14,796 nucleotides of DNA, from NCBI GenBank assembly GCA_001510575.1, contig LNGK01000004.1, forward strand, positions 2,771,832-2,786,627, in the 5' to 3' direction. The notes beneath the pieces were generated by a model, which saw only the letters and a program-made list of their open reading frames with translations, was not told the DNA's origin and did no database searches. Both the position numbers and the translations under genes were made by a program. Positions 1 to 8,004 of the stretch are shown piece after piece. Numbering within the stretch: the stretch's first letter is position 1; each line of letters opens with the position of its first letter. This DNA is from Knoxdaviesia capensis. Taxonomy: Eukaryota > Ascomycota > Sordariomycetes > Microascales > Gondwanamycetaceae.

Positions 1-18
1 TAATAATAATAATAATAA

Positions 19-94
<76 letters not shown>

Positions 95-112
95 TTTATT
101 ATTATTATTATT
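1..112. repeat. TAA microsatellite switching to TTA
   Basis: Positions 1-94 are nearly pure TAA triplets with one interruption around 18-20 (AAG). From 95 the strand sense flips to TTA triplets, ending at about 112. The two arms could pair as an imperfect inverted repeat. The array is cut by the window edge, so its true length is unknown. TAA/TTA arrays are common in RIP-generated AT-rich fungal DNA. I see no coding or regulatory role. Confidence 0.95.
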
Positions 113-692
113 AATATAATTATTTAAAAATATAATTACTTAGTATATCGTTTAAGGGATTAATTAATAAGCTATAATTATAAGGCACGTAAATATATAA
201 AAGGGAGGCTTTAATCTTTTCTATATTAAGATAGTCTTATTAATCTACCTTTTATAGGTCTTTATTAGCTCTTTTAAGGTATTTATATATATCTAGTTAT
301 CTATTTAAATACTAATTACTAAGTAGTATCTACGTATATTAAAATATATTTATAATATACTATAATATACTCTAACTTATTAGGGATCTATAAGATTCCT
401 TTCCTTAAGTAGATTATCTATAATCTCCTTATAACTAGTAAAGGATATTAAAAAGACTTCTTTTTATAAATTTTTATATTTATAATATAAGCCTTTTTAA
501 GTACTTTTATATATCTCTAAGGGCCTTCTTTTTTTTATCTTTTTTAATTTATCTAAGCGTAAAGAAATATAATATAAACTAGGTTTAAATAAAAGTAAAA
601 AAGAAATTTAATAATTAATATAAAAATAAAGTTTTAATTTATAAATAATAAAGGTTCTCTCTCTTATTTATAATATTTTAAGTAACTATAGG
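113..692. other. RIP-saturated DNA flanking element 1, no identified gene
   Basis: This stretch has the same composition as the elements to its right: CpA and TpG nearly absent and TpA very abundant. It is the sequence into which element 1 was inserted; the five bases 688-692 (ATAGG) would be the left target-site duplication, and the right copy lies outside the window. It does not visibly match the other elements here. The only structure I see is a weak coding-like reading on the minus strand, listed separately. It may be another degraded transposon. Confidence 0.6.
164..612 (-). pseudogene. Possible RIP-degraded coding remnant, unrecognised
   Basis: Read on the minus strand from about 612 to a TAA at 164-166, one frame gives a protein-like sequence rich in Lys, Leu, Ile and Tyr, for example KKIKKRRPLEIY followed by SYKEIIDNLLKERNLIDP. 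It is broken by about nine TAG/TAA codons that could each derive from CAG, CAA or TGG. Random DNA this AT-rich would have somewhat more stops, so the case is weak. I recognise no family, start codon or motif. It could equally be non-coding repeat sequence. Confidence 0.22.
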
Positions 693-886
693 TATTAATA
701 TATTATAGGTCATAGTAGCATTTATAGGGAAGTTAGAATAAATAGAATAATAGGAGGGGTTATAGAATATATTAGTATAATAGTATTTAGTATATAAAGT
801 AATAATTATTAAGTAATTAAATAAATAAATAACTATTAGATAATAATAAGATTAATAGAAGTATTAAGTTAATAATAGTTATAATA

Positions 887-902
887 ATATATATATATAT
901 AT
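887..902. repeat. AT dinucleotide run in element 1 3' LTR
   Basis: An eight-unit AT run. The right LTR has an equivalent run at 5672-5689, so it was probably present in the original LTR. Confidence 0.9.
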
Positions 903-1002
903 CATTAGATATAAGAGCAAATATTTTCTATAATATCTTAGTTATATAATAGCGTATTATAAAGTAGTTATATAATAACGTATTTACTTCTATTACTAAT
1001 AG

Positions 1003-1024
1003 ATATATATATATATATATATAT
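1003..1024. repeat. Expanded AT run in element 1 3' LTR
   Basis: Eleven AT units. The equivalent place in the right LTR (about 5791-5802) is not a pure AT run, so this one probably arose by RIP of nearby bases and/or slippage after insertion. Confidence 0.85.
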
Positions 1025-1176
1025 TTATACTATATATAATAGGGCTCCTAGTAAGTATTAATTACTAATATAGATATTTATACTTATTATTATACTATAT
1101 TTATCTAGTAACGTCTTACTAGATATTAGTTATTTCTATTTATTATTATTTATTTTATTATTTATTATAACCTTCA

Positions 1177-1190
1177 TACCCCCCCCGTAA
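1177..1190 (-). other. Element 1 polypurine tract
   Basis: The plus strand carries eight consecutive C at 1179-1186. On the coding (minus) strand this is GGGGGGGG followed by TA and then the LTR start TGAAGG. A purine run directly upstream of the 3' LTR is the usual plus-strand primer of LTR retrotransposons. It lies 33 bp downstream of the inferred polyprotein stop codon (1223-1225), which also fits. GpG is not a RIP target, which may explain why the run survives in such AT-rich DNA. Confidence 0.75.
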
Positions 1191-1222
1191 AGTATATATT
1201 TCTTAGTTAATATATAATTTAG

Positions 1223-2895
1223 TTATTTATTATTATTTATTATTATTTCAGGTATAAGGCCTATATATAACTGCTTATTAAGTAATAAGAATTTATTCCG
1301 GTCTAATACTTTAGTAAAGCTATTAGCCGTATTATCCCTTGAATTTATATATTAAAGTAATATTTCTTTTTTATACTACTTCTCTAACTTTATAATAGTT
1401 AATATTAGTATATTTTATTCTCTTATATAATTCTAGATTATTAGCTAATTTAATAGCTAATATATTATATTATCTTTATGTATTAAAGGGATACTACTAT
1501 TATTATTAATAAATACTTTTATTAATAATTTTATAGTATAATTAAGGTATATTACATCTTTTATAGCTTCTTTTAGAGCTATATATTTAGCTTTAGTACT
1601 AAATAACGCTATAGCTTTCTAAGTACTAGAAGCCTATAATATAGGGCTATTATTAATAGTAGAGATATAGCTAGTAATACTAATTCTAGTATTACTATTA
1701 CTAGCCTAATCGGTATTATAATAGCCTATAATATTAAAATAATTAATATTAGAGTTATTATTATAGAAATCTTCAATATTATATATTAATAAGAATATCT
1801 TTAGTTTTTAGTAAATAACCCTATAGCTTATTTAAAGCTATGAAATAAGACTTATTAGGATTTTTATATATTAAGATAATTAATTAACCGTATAAGCTAT
1901 ACTAATTCTAGTTCTAATATTAGCTATATATATTAAAGAACTAAGTTATAATATATATAAGACTTTTTTATTATTAGAAGTAGTATCTATATTAGCTAAT
2001 ACCTTTAGCTTATTAGCTATTCGCGTATTAGTTAGTTTTATAGTTCTATAGTTATTCTAATTATTCTAATATATATCGAATTTATTAAATAGCTTATGTA
2101 GATATTTATTTTAGTTTAATTCTAAATAAGAATTATTTATAGTATAATTAGTTCCTAAGAAGGAAGAAATATCTCCTAGGTAATTAATTATAATATCTTT
2201 AGGTGAGTTATTTATTAGATTATTTATTAGGTTATTATCTAGACTAATAATAACTTTATTATCTATATAATAAAATATTATTATTTTCTTATCTTGAGAT
2301 ATGAATATAGTATTATTATTTAATTAAAGTATTATATTATATATCGAAAATTTATTTCGTAAATATTAGTACTTAAGTCTAGGACTTTTTCTTAGTCTAT
2401 ATATATATATAGCCTTATTAAGTTTTCTTATTTTATTATAGCTATAAAAACTAGTAGAAAGTTCGATATAAATATTAGTATTAATATATATAAAAGCATT
2501 TATAATATTATATTATTTTATATACTATTAACTTATTAATACTAATATTAATATTATTCTATTCTTTTCAGGTCTATACGTAGTATAAAAAAGTCTCTTT
2601 TATAGTCTTTTCTATATTCTTATTTAACGCACTCAAAAACGTATCTAGCTTTATATTTTATTATATTACTATCATTATTAGTTTTTATTCTATAAACCTA
2701 ACGACCTTAAATTCTATTATTATTATTATTAATATCTTCGCGCTTTATAACCTTATAGGTATTTTATTTTTCGAATTTATTAACTTCTTTATCTATAGCC
2801 TTATGCTATTTATTAGTATTAGGAGGGTTAATAGCTTAGTTATAAGTATTAGGAGTAGAGTTACTAACTAATAGCGCTAATGTATTAGTTTTATA
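1223..2895 (-). pseudogene. Element 1 pol: reverse transcriptase and RNase H remnant
   Basis: Read on the minus strand, the RT start shows the copia pattern of an acidic, Asn-rich segment, then HKAIDKEVNKF (W before H lost to TAG), then IIKYKARYVFECVK at about 2820-2620. The RT active site at 2258-2269 reads YIDN in place of YVDD, the second Asp being changed to Asn. RNase H shows FSTKAKYIALKEAIKD at about 1605-1556, matching the copia STEAEY(I/V)AL motif with Glu>Lys. The C terminus carries NSRDNTANSFTKVLDRNKF (about 1340-1280), the counterpart of the copia ADxLTK tail, and ends at a TAA at 1223-1225. Many in-frame TAG and TAA codons and at least one frameshift between the RT start and the active site make it non-functional. 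Confidence 0.85.
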
Positions 2896-4045
2896 TATAT
2901 CGCGATATATCTCATTTAGCTATATCTGATAATAGAAGCCTTTCCTTACTTAACTATCTTATTACAATTCCTTATATTAAAGAGAAAATCCTTACTAGAT
3001 ACTACGTACGTAGTAGTAGCTATATCTAGATATAGGTTATTATATAAGTTTTTATTCTTAGTTAGAACTAGAAAGATATAGTTATTAGCATTAGTATTAG
3101 TTATATTAGAGGTATAGAGCTAGATAGTATAGTATTTACTTCGATATTATTATTAGATTCATCTAATAGATCTTAGTTAAGTCTTCTAATACCGTTAATG
3201 TTATTAACGGTACTAGGTTCTTTATCTTTACTATTAGATAAGGTCTTATTAATATACTACTATAATAAGGCCTTATCTAGATACTTAAAATAGTTATTCT
3301 CTAATATATAATTATCAGTATAATACTAGTTATAAGCCTTAGTATTAGTATTCTTCTTATTAAAGCTCTTATTAACCCTATACTTATTAAAAGTATAAGT
3401 ATTATTATTCTTTTTTAGTTCTTATTCTTAGTATTTAAGAATAAGACATTTTTTAATTTAATAGAGAATCTTTTAGATTTAGCTATAATATTAGTATAGA
3501 GCTTTTCAGGCGTGTTTTCATTAAAGGTATCACTATTCCTATATATCTATATAGTATTAGAATAATAGCTTTTATAGTTACTATCTACGCTATTAAATAC
3601 GTAGCTTATAATAAGCTTATAGGGAAGTCTTAAATCCCTAGTTTTATATCTATTATCAAATTCCTTTATCTTTAAGATAAAGGTTTCTATATTATTATTA
3701 TAGCTTTCTAAATTAGTCTTTAAAAAGTAGTAATAATATTAAAATCTATAGAAAAACCCCGTAAGGTTATATATAGATTTTAGGGTCTTCTAAGCTTTAA
3801 AGGTATTAGTAATATTAGATAGTTAGTCAAGGGGTCTCTATTTAATAATTAGTTAAATAAGTAAGAGGGATATAGTATTATCCTCTTTTTAATTATTAGT
3901 TTAATTAGTATCTAATTATATATTTAGTAATATAGTACTAATAACGCCTTCCTTAGATAGAAAGGCTTTTATAGCTTAAAGCTTATAATTACTTAAGCCT
4001 TTAACCTTTTAAATTTACTATTATTAAGAGTTTATTTTAATATCG
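2896..4045 (-). pseudogene. Element 1 gag and protease remnant, integrase absent
   Basis: The minus-strand frame from about 4020 gives GLSNYKL, AIKAFLSKEGVI and, further on, EFDNRYKTRDLRLPYKL, all typical of copia Gag (UBN2-like capsid pattern). A possible zinc knuckle lies near 3350-3300 with Tyr at Cys and His positions. Protease follows: the active-site region at about 3030-3000 reads LDIATTTYV with Asp at 3024-3026, consistent with an original DTGATTHV-type motif altered by C>T and G>A. Only about 100 bp separate the end of recognisable protease from the RT N terminus, where a copia element normally holds roughly 1.2 kb or more of integrase. The start codon is not visible, perhaps ATG changed to ATA. 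Confidence 0.75.
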
Positions 4046-4216
4046 AATATTAATAGAATATATAATATAATATTCGATTTAATAGGTAGTTATCGAGTAT
4101 TTAATAGAAGAACTAAATATTTTAATAAAATATTAATAGAATTTAATAAAATAAATAAGTATTTAATAAAAGAATCAAACTTTTCAATAGAAATTAATAG
4201 AATAAGACAGTATATA
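4046..4216. other. Element 1 leader, gag-proximal part, with AT-rich short repeats
   Basis: This is the untranslated leader between gag and the primer site, left of the DNA transposon. It contains several imperfect repeats of a TTTAATAGAA / TTTAATAAAA motif spaced roughly 15-25 bp apart at about 4095-4195. No open frame or motif is recognised. The segment ends with TATA, of which the last TA (4215-4216) is the target duplication of the inserted DNA transposon. Confidence 0.55.
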
Positions 4217-4304
4217 CCCGTGCCACGCACCCACTAAAGTGGGTGCTCTATACCAAGATAAACCAATCACTAAAATAAACCACTCTCCTCATTTTTAACT
4301 ATAG
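4217..4304 (+). repeat. Left 88-bp terminal inverted repeat
   Basis: It pairs with the reverse complement of 5299-5386 over 88 bases with no gaps. I count ten mismatches, all transitions (C/T or A/G), most at CpA or TpG sites. It contains a perfect 8-bp inverted repeat at 4227-4246. It keeps many CpA dinucleotides (CCACGCACCCAC, ACCAATCAC), unlike the sequence on either side. Confidence 0.95.
4227..4246. other. Perfect hairpin inside left TIR
   Basis: GCACCCAC, a four-base TAAA spacer and GTGGGTGC form a perfect 8-bp stem ten bases in from the element end. The same structure is in the right TIR. No T run follows, so it is not a terminator. It may be a transposase-binding or fold-back feature of the element end. 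Confidence 0.85.
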
Positions 4305-4398
4305 ATTTTATTTTAACTATAACTACCTATCTCTTTAACTATTTTAGTTTCTTTCTTATCTTATAAATAAGTAGTAAATCGAGTTTACTTATAATATA

Positions 4399-4860
4399 TT
4401 ATTTCCGCGTTATAAGTGCCGTTTTAGTAATAATACGCTTAGAACGTCTATATAGCCGTTTTTCTACTACCTTAACTACTTATACTCCTTATACCTCCTT
4501 ATCCTCTTTCTACTATATAATAAGCTCCTATACGTCTTCGATAGTAAGCGTATTACCTAACTATAGCTAAGTATTAGCTTTAGAACGAGCTAAGCGACGT
4601 ATTTATTCGGAACGCCTCGTCTTATTAAGATATTATTTCGATAAGAATAGCTAACTCTCTATTAGCTAGTATAGTTAGATATTAAGCTCGCTTTCTCTTA
4701 GTAAGAAATAAGCTAGCTTTACTAACTCTAATCTAAAAACTAGTCTTATCTATATTCTATATCTAATAATGTAATTTTATAAATCTAGATAGTATCTTAT
4801 AAGTAATAGAAGTACTTTTAACGCGAGGAAGGTCTTTATTAACTTACTAATTAGTATCTA
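4399..4860 (-). pseudogene. Fot/pogo-like transposase C-terminal remnant
   Basis: On the minus strand, one frame from about 4860 down to the TAA at 4399-4401 gives a helical, Leu-rich stretch (LELVKLAYFLLRESEL), then IRRLARSKANT, then LGNTLTIEDV followed by ELI. This resembles the C-terminal region of fungal pogo/Fot transposases, where a basic segment is followed by a G(G/N)xLTxE(D/E) motif. Those proteins usually end in a small zinc knuckle with GHNARTC. Here a neighbouring frame shows GTYNAEI at about 4420-4400, which could be its RIP-altered trace after a frameshift. In-frame TAG/TAA codons disrupt the whole. The catalytic DDE domain is not seen. The family call is by motif resemblance only. 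Confidence 0.55.
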
Positions 4861-5298
4861 AGAGAGCTTACTATATAACTAGATATCTATATCTCTTAAT
4901 AAAGTAAGCTATTTAGTTCTCTCTAATAAGTTAAACCTTATATAAACGGAAGCGAGTAATAAGTATAAGCTTTAATAGATAACTAGATTAACTTACTCTA
5001 GCTAGTTAATATATCTATAAATAGTAGTATCCTTAGTAATAGTAAGCTTTATATTTAAAGCTACTCGCTTCTACTCTAGTTTATTACTAATATACTTATT
5101 ATAATAGCGTACGAAAGTAGGGTATAGGATATCGAAGCGCTTCGTAACGGAACGAAGAAAGTTATTAAAATTATCTAGCTTATACTAGATAGCCTCTTAT
5201 ATAATAGTTCGTTAGGTAGCTATTTAAATAAGGTATTAAATAATATAAAAAGTAAGAAAATAAAGTATAGAATAGAGAGGTAGGAAGAGGAAGAAGTT
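4861..5298. other. DNA transposon interior without recognisable coding
   Basis: This is the 5' side of the minus-strand transposon, between the transposase remnant and the right TIR. I see no CENP-B/HTH or DDE motif. It may be 5' untranslated sequence joined to the C-terminal coding part by the deletion. CpG sites remain (for example TCGAAGCGCTTCGTAACGG at about 5132), while CpA and TpG are nearly gone. Confidence 0.5.
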
Positions 5299-5386
5299 CT
5301 ATAGTCAAAAATAAAGAGAGTAGTTCATTTTAGTAATTAGTTTATCTTAGTGTAGAGCACCCACTTTAGTAGGTGCGTGGCACGGG
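5299..5386 (-). repeat. Right 88-bp terminal inverted repeat
   Basis: This is the inverted counterpart of 4217-4304, ending GTGGCACGGG next to TA. It has more C>T changes (seen on the minus strand) than the left copy, for example CACCCAC to CACCTAC, so the right TIR has been hit harder by RIP. Confidence 0.95.
5357..5376. other. Hairpin inside right TIR, one stem mismatch
   Basis: GCACCCAC, TTTA, GTAGGTGC. This is the partner of the left-TIR hairpin; one G>A change (TG>TA, RIP type) breaks one of eight stem pairs. Confidence 0.85.
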
Positions 5387-5468
5387 TAATAGAAGATATA
5401 GATATTTTAATAGATTTTTAATATTATTATTATTATTATTATTTAATCTTATCCTAATATTTACTCTT
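5387..5468. other. Element 1 leader, primer-site-proximal part with ATT repeat
   Basis: This resumes the element 1 leader after the DNA transposon, beginning with the second copy of the TA target duplication. It contains an ATT microsatellite at 5422-5443. No other feature is seen before the primer-binding site. Confidence 0.6.
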
Positions 5469-5482
5469 CCGGGCTTATAGCC
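5469..5482 (-). other. Element 1 primer-binding site, initiator tRNA-Met anticodon-loop type
   Basis: The plus strand reads CCGGGCTTATAGCC directly against the inner end of the 5' LTR (5483). Eukaryotic initiator tRNA-Met has GGGCTCATAACCC across the anticodon stem-loop; the sequence here differs by CA>TA (RIP type) and A>G. On the element strand it is therefore complementary to that internal tRNA region. Copia of Drosophila and Ty5 of yeast are primed by a half-tRNA from initiator tRNA-Met in this way, in contrast to the usual 3'-end priming. The position, next to the LTR, is exactly where a primer site must be. Confidence 0.7.
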
Positions 5483-5813
5483 TATTAATATAGGTTACGG
5501 TAGAATTTATAAGAAAGTTAGAGTAGATAGAATAATAGGAGAGGTTATAGAATATATTAATATAATATTATTTAGTATATAAAATAATAATTATCTAATA
5601 ATTAGATTAATAAATAATTATTAGATAATAATAGGATTAATAGAAGTATTAAGCTATTAATAGTTATAATAATATATATATATATATATTATTATATATA
5701 AGAGGGAAGACTTTCTATTATATCTTAGTTATATAATAGCGTATCACATAGTACTTATACGATAACGTATTTCCTTTTATTATTAATAGGTATCTACTAG
5801 TATTTAAGCTATA
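5483..5813 (-). repeat. Element 1 5' LTR, interrupted after 331 bp
   Basis: It matches the left LTR (693-1176) from its TATTAATATA edge, with an AT run at 5672-5689 matching 887-902. The match weakens after about 5790 and stops at 5813, where copy A begins. About 150 bp, equivalent to roughly 1035-1176 of the left LTR, are missing here and should lie beyond the far end of copy A, outside the window. Differences between the two LTRs include small indels, consistent with an old insertion. Confidence 0.8.
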
Positions 5814-5976
5814 TATTTAAATATAAGAAAGGCGGTTAGAATTAGAAGCGTAACTTTACAGTCAATACCATTCACAAAGGTAGGGGGTAAAAAACAAGAT
5901 AAGTAGTTAATAGCTATGAAATACTATACTAGAATGGATGGGGGGAAAGCTTCCTTCTTATCCCCCATAGGATCCA
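5814..5976 (-). repeat. Copy A 3' LTR (about 163 bp), RIP-poor
   Basis: The outer end is TATTTAAATATA, the RIP form of TGTTCGAATATA (copy B keeps the CG). The inner end is placed at GGATCCA (5970-5976) because a purine run on the element strand follows. Unlike the element body it retains many CpA and TpG sites (CAGTCAATACCATTCACAAAG at 5858-5879; AATGGATGG near 5934). The inner boundary is not proven, since no 5' LTR of this family is in the window for comparison. Confidence 0.65.
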
Positions 5977-5990
5977 GGCTTCCTCCCGTC
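5977..5990 (-). other. Copy A probable polypurine tract
   Basis: Plus-strand GGCTTCCTCCCGTC is GACGGGAGGAAGCC on the element strand, purine-rich and directly upstream of the TGGATCC proposed as LTR start. Copy B has the same tract with one transition. Confidence 0.55.
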
Positions 5991-6149
5991 TAGATCCCTA
6001 ATACCTTCTAAGGCTTCCCTTCTATACTAGGCTCTTCGTAAATCTATATTATATCTATTATTATTCCCTAGGCTATTTATCGTAGCCTTATTCTTTATTA
6101 TAAACTTCCGGCTATATAAAGGATAATATAATATAAATTAATCTAATAT
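5991..6149. other. Copy A 3' untranslated stretch
   Basis: This lies between the polyprotein stop and the polypurine tract. It is AT-rich with no motif recognised. If the TAA at 6150-6152 was created by RIP from CAA, the frame would run on only three more codons to another stop, so most of this stretch is probably non-coding. Confidence 0.55.
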
Positions 6150-7932
6150 TTAATACCCCTTCTTAATTAGAACGTTATATACTAGTAGTCCCGCGTACCT
6201 CTTAAATAGTACTCTTCCTAATAGCTTAGTTAGTACGTCCGCTAATTATTTAGCCGTAGGTACGTATTATACTCTAATATTAAGTTCCTATACTTAGTCG
6301 ATAGTAGAGTAAAGAGGCGTACCGACGTGCTTTAGGTTCGGATAGTAAGTAGGTTTTATAATAGCGGTAATAGTAGCGGTATTATCCTCCTAAAGGACGA
6401 TATTCCTAATATAAAAGTTAAGCTCGGTTAGTAAATATTAAAGCTATACTAAGTAATATATAGTCTCTCGTAGCACGTAGATCTCGGCTTCGGTAGAAGA
6501 GTCGGTAGTCCGCCTCTACCGTTTACTATACTAGCTAATAGGGTTATTATTAAGTATAATAACGTAACTAATAGTTAATTTAAATTTAGCGTCTTCGGTA
6601 TTACCGTACGAGGTATCGGCCTAGGCGTTTAGTATCTAATCTTACGCCGTAAGACTCTATCGGTAGGTAATCCCCTTCTAAGCGTATCTAGTAAGGTACT
6701 ATAGTATACGCTTTAGACCTTTAACGTATATAATTCGTAGGTCGTAAGAGAAGCGCGCGTATTAATATATAGCGTAGGCTACGTTAGGTCGGGTCTTTCC
6801 TATAAGGTATAAGAGCTTTCTTATTATTTAATAATATAAGCCTTAATTAGTAGGTTATATATCTTTATACTTAGGTAGTAAAAAGGTAACTAGCTCTATT
6901 AGCGTAGTTACGGTTCGGTAATTTAAAAGCTAGAACTCCTCTAATATATCTCTAATATAGGTATCCTAGCTAATTAAGATACTATCGTTCTCGATCTTAA
7001 TAGCTATTCCTAGGAGCTATTCGGGCTCTCCTTAGTACTTAGAGATTAGGATACTTACTAAGTCTTTCTCGAATTAATCGGCTATAGATTTATTAGGGGA
7101 AAGGATTAATAGGTTATTAACGTAAGAAGAGATAACTACTCGGGTCTAGGGGTTATAGTAGGTTACGTCGTTAGCCTATAAAGGCTTAAATCCGATTATT
7201 ACGAGTACCTCTTAGAGGTAAATCTACTACTATCTTCTTAACTACTTTAGTTTATATAGTAGTTTTAATAAAATAAAATACTACTAAGCGTTTCTTAACT
7301 TCTATCCGACCTTTAGGGCCTCTTCGGGATATTCGTCTAGGTACTTACGTATTATAGGCTTAGGGATAATATAGATCGTTTCCTTAAGCTCTCCTTATAA
7401 GTAAGTAGAGACTACGTCTATCTACTATAAGGTAGCTCTCGTCTTAACTATAAGGGCTAATAGGATCCTCCACGTATCCGGGGTCGCGGTCGATACGAAC
7501 GTTTCATAGAAGTTAACGCCTTCTCGTTATTAAAAGCCTCGAGCGTACTATCTTACTTTCTTCTTAGTTTCGTTACCCTCCGTATTAGTCTTCTATTAAA
7601 AGGCGAGCTTCGTAGTAATCGGTTTCTTTAGAGGCTTTCCCTATATTACCTTAAAAGTCTTTATCTTAATAACCTTTCGAAATTTAGTCCTAATAGCTTC
7701 CGTCTAGGTTCCTATAGCTTTCTAATCTCGCTAAGGGTTACGCTTTAATACTTCGTTAGTATTACGTAAGTAGATTAAATCGGATACTACTATAAAAGTA
7801 CTTCCTAGTAGTTAGTCGCTAGCTAATTCGTTAAGGTCTTCGAGTTTATCCGGTCTCGAGCGGCTCTTATTAATAGTAAGAGGATTCGCGGTCGTAACTT
7901 CCTCGTTATCTAATAAGTTCTACGTATTAGAT

Positions 7933-8004
7933 AGTTCTAATACGGCCGTTAGCTCTAATACCCTAGATAGCTCTAGTACGCTAGATAGCTCCGATACGCT
8001 AGAT
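7933..8004 (-). repeat. Four 18-bp tandem repeats in copy A integrase-RT linker
   Basis: Four units of 18 bp (7933-7950, 7951-7968, 7969-7986, 7987-8004), consensus AGCTCTAATACGCTAGAT. Translated on the minus strand they give a six-residue repeat of the SSVLEL type in a low-complexity linker (SSSIPKKGISS before it). The period is a multiple of three, so the frame is kept. The same four units are in copy B, so the repeat predates both insertions. Confidence 0.85.

Larger units (their letters stand above)
693..1176 (-). repeat. Element 1 3' LTR (484 bp)
   Basis: This sequence aligns with 5483-5813: both begin TATTAATATA, share the block around 721-800 (matching 5517-5590), and share the block around 935-1000 (matching 5726-5790). 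The outer end reads TA where a canonical LTR has TG, as RIP would produce. The inner end at 1171-1176 (CCTTCA) keeps the canonical CA and abuts the polypurine tract. AT dinucleotide runs lie at 887-902 and 1003-1024; the second is much longer than in the right LTR. A short direct repeat (TAGTTATATAATAGCGTAT and a near copy ending AACGTAT) lies at about 939-982. The left boundary is inferred from the match to the primer-site-proximal edge of the other LTR. Confidence 0.8.
4217..5386 (-). mobile_element. 1170-bp Tc1/mariner pogo/Fot-like DNA transposon, deletion derivative
   Basis: The element is bounded by 88-bp terminal inverted repeats beginning CCCGTGCCACGCACC and flanked by TA on both sides (4215-4216 and 5387-5388), the target duplication of Tc1/mariner elements. 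The minus-strand interior resembles the C-terminal third of fungal pogo/Fot transposases (see the transposase entry). No CENP-B-type DNA-binding domain or DDE domain is recognised, and the length is well under the roughly 2 kb of complete Fot elements, so an internal deletion is likely. Interruption of the element 1 leader shows it arrived after element 1. The TIRs keep CpA and TpG, unlike its interior. Confidence 0.75.
693..5813 (-). mobile_element. Element 1: degenerate Ty1/copia LTR retrotransposon (5' LTR interrupted)
   Basis: This is a minus-strand LTR retrotransposon. The sequence at 693-1176 recurs at 5483-5813 as direct terminal repeats. A polypurine tract adjoins the left LTR and a primer-binding site adjoins the right LTR. 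The order read on the minus strand is gag (about 4045-3400), protease (about 3100-2900), reverse transcriptase (about 2890-1900) and RNase H (about 1700-1223). RNase H after RT, and RT-type sequence beginning with the copia N-terminal pattern, support Ty1/copia rather than Ty3. No integrase is found between protease and RT. Reading frames differ between protease, RT start and RT active site, so indels have accumulated and the element is probably older than copies A and B. A DNA transposon interrupts its leader, and copy A interrupts its 5' LTR. Confidence 0.88.

Noticed and set aside
1179..1186. C8 run as a G-quadruplex or telomere-like site
   Set aside because: It is a single run, so no four-run quadruplex is possible, and its place next to the LTR marks it as the polypurine tract.
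4227..4246. Rho-independent-style terminator hairpin
   Set aside because: It occurs at the same distance from both transposon ends, has no T tract, and the context is eukaryotic.
5469..5482. Fragment of a tRNA gene
   Set aside because: Only the anticodon-loop portion is present, with no arms around it, and it abuts the LTR edge. A primer-binding site fits better.
1..5813. Mitochondrial DNA, suggested by extreme AT content
   Set aside because: LTR retrotransposons, a TA-flanked DNA transposon and selective loss of CpA/TpG with CpG kept all point to nuclear DNA mutated by RIP.
5821..5976. A small host gene or promoter in the CpA/TpG-containing island
   Set aside because: The same segment recurs at 10021-10176 at the same place relative to pol, so it is the LTR of the family. 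No open frame of note is present.
7933..8004. CRISPR-like short repeats
   Set aside because: The units are contiguous with no spacers and are in frame within a polyprotein linker.
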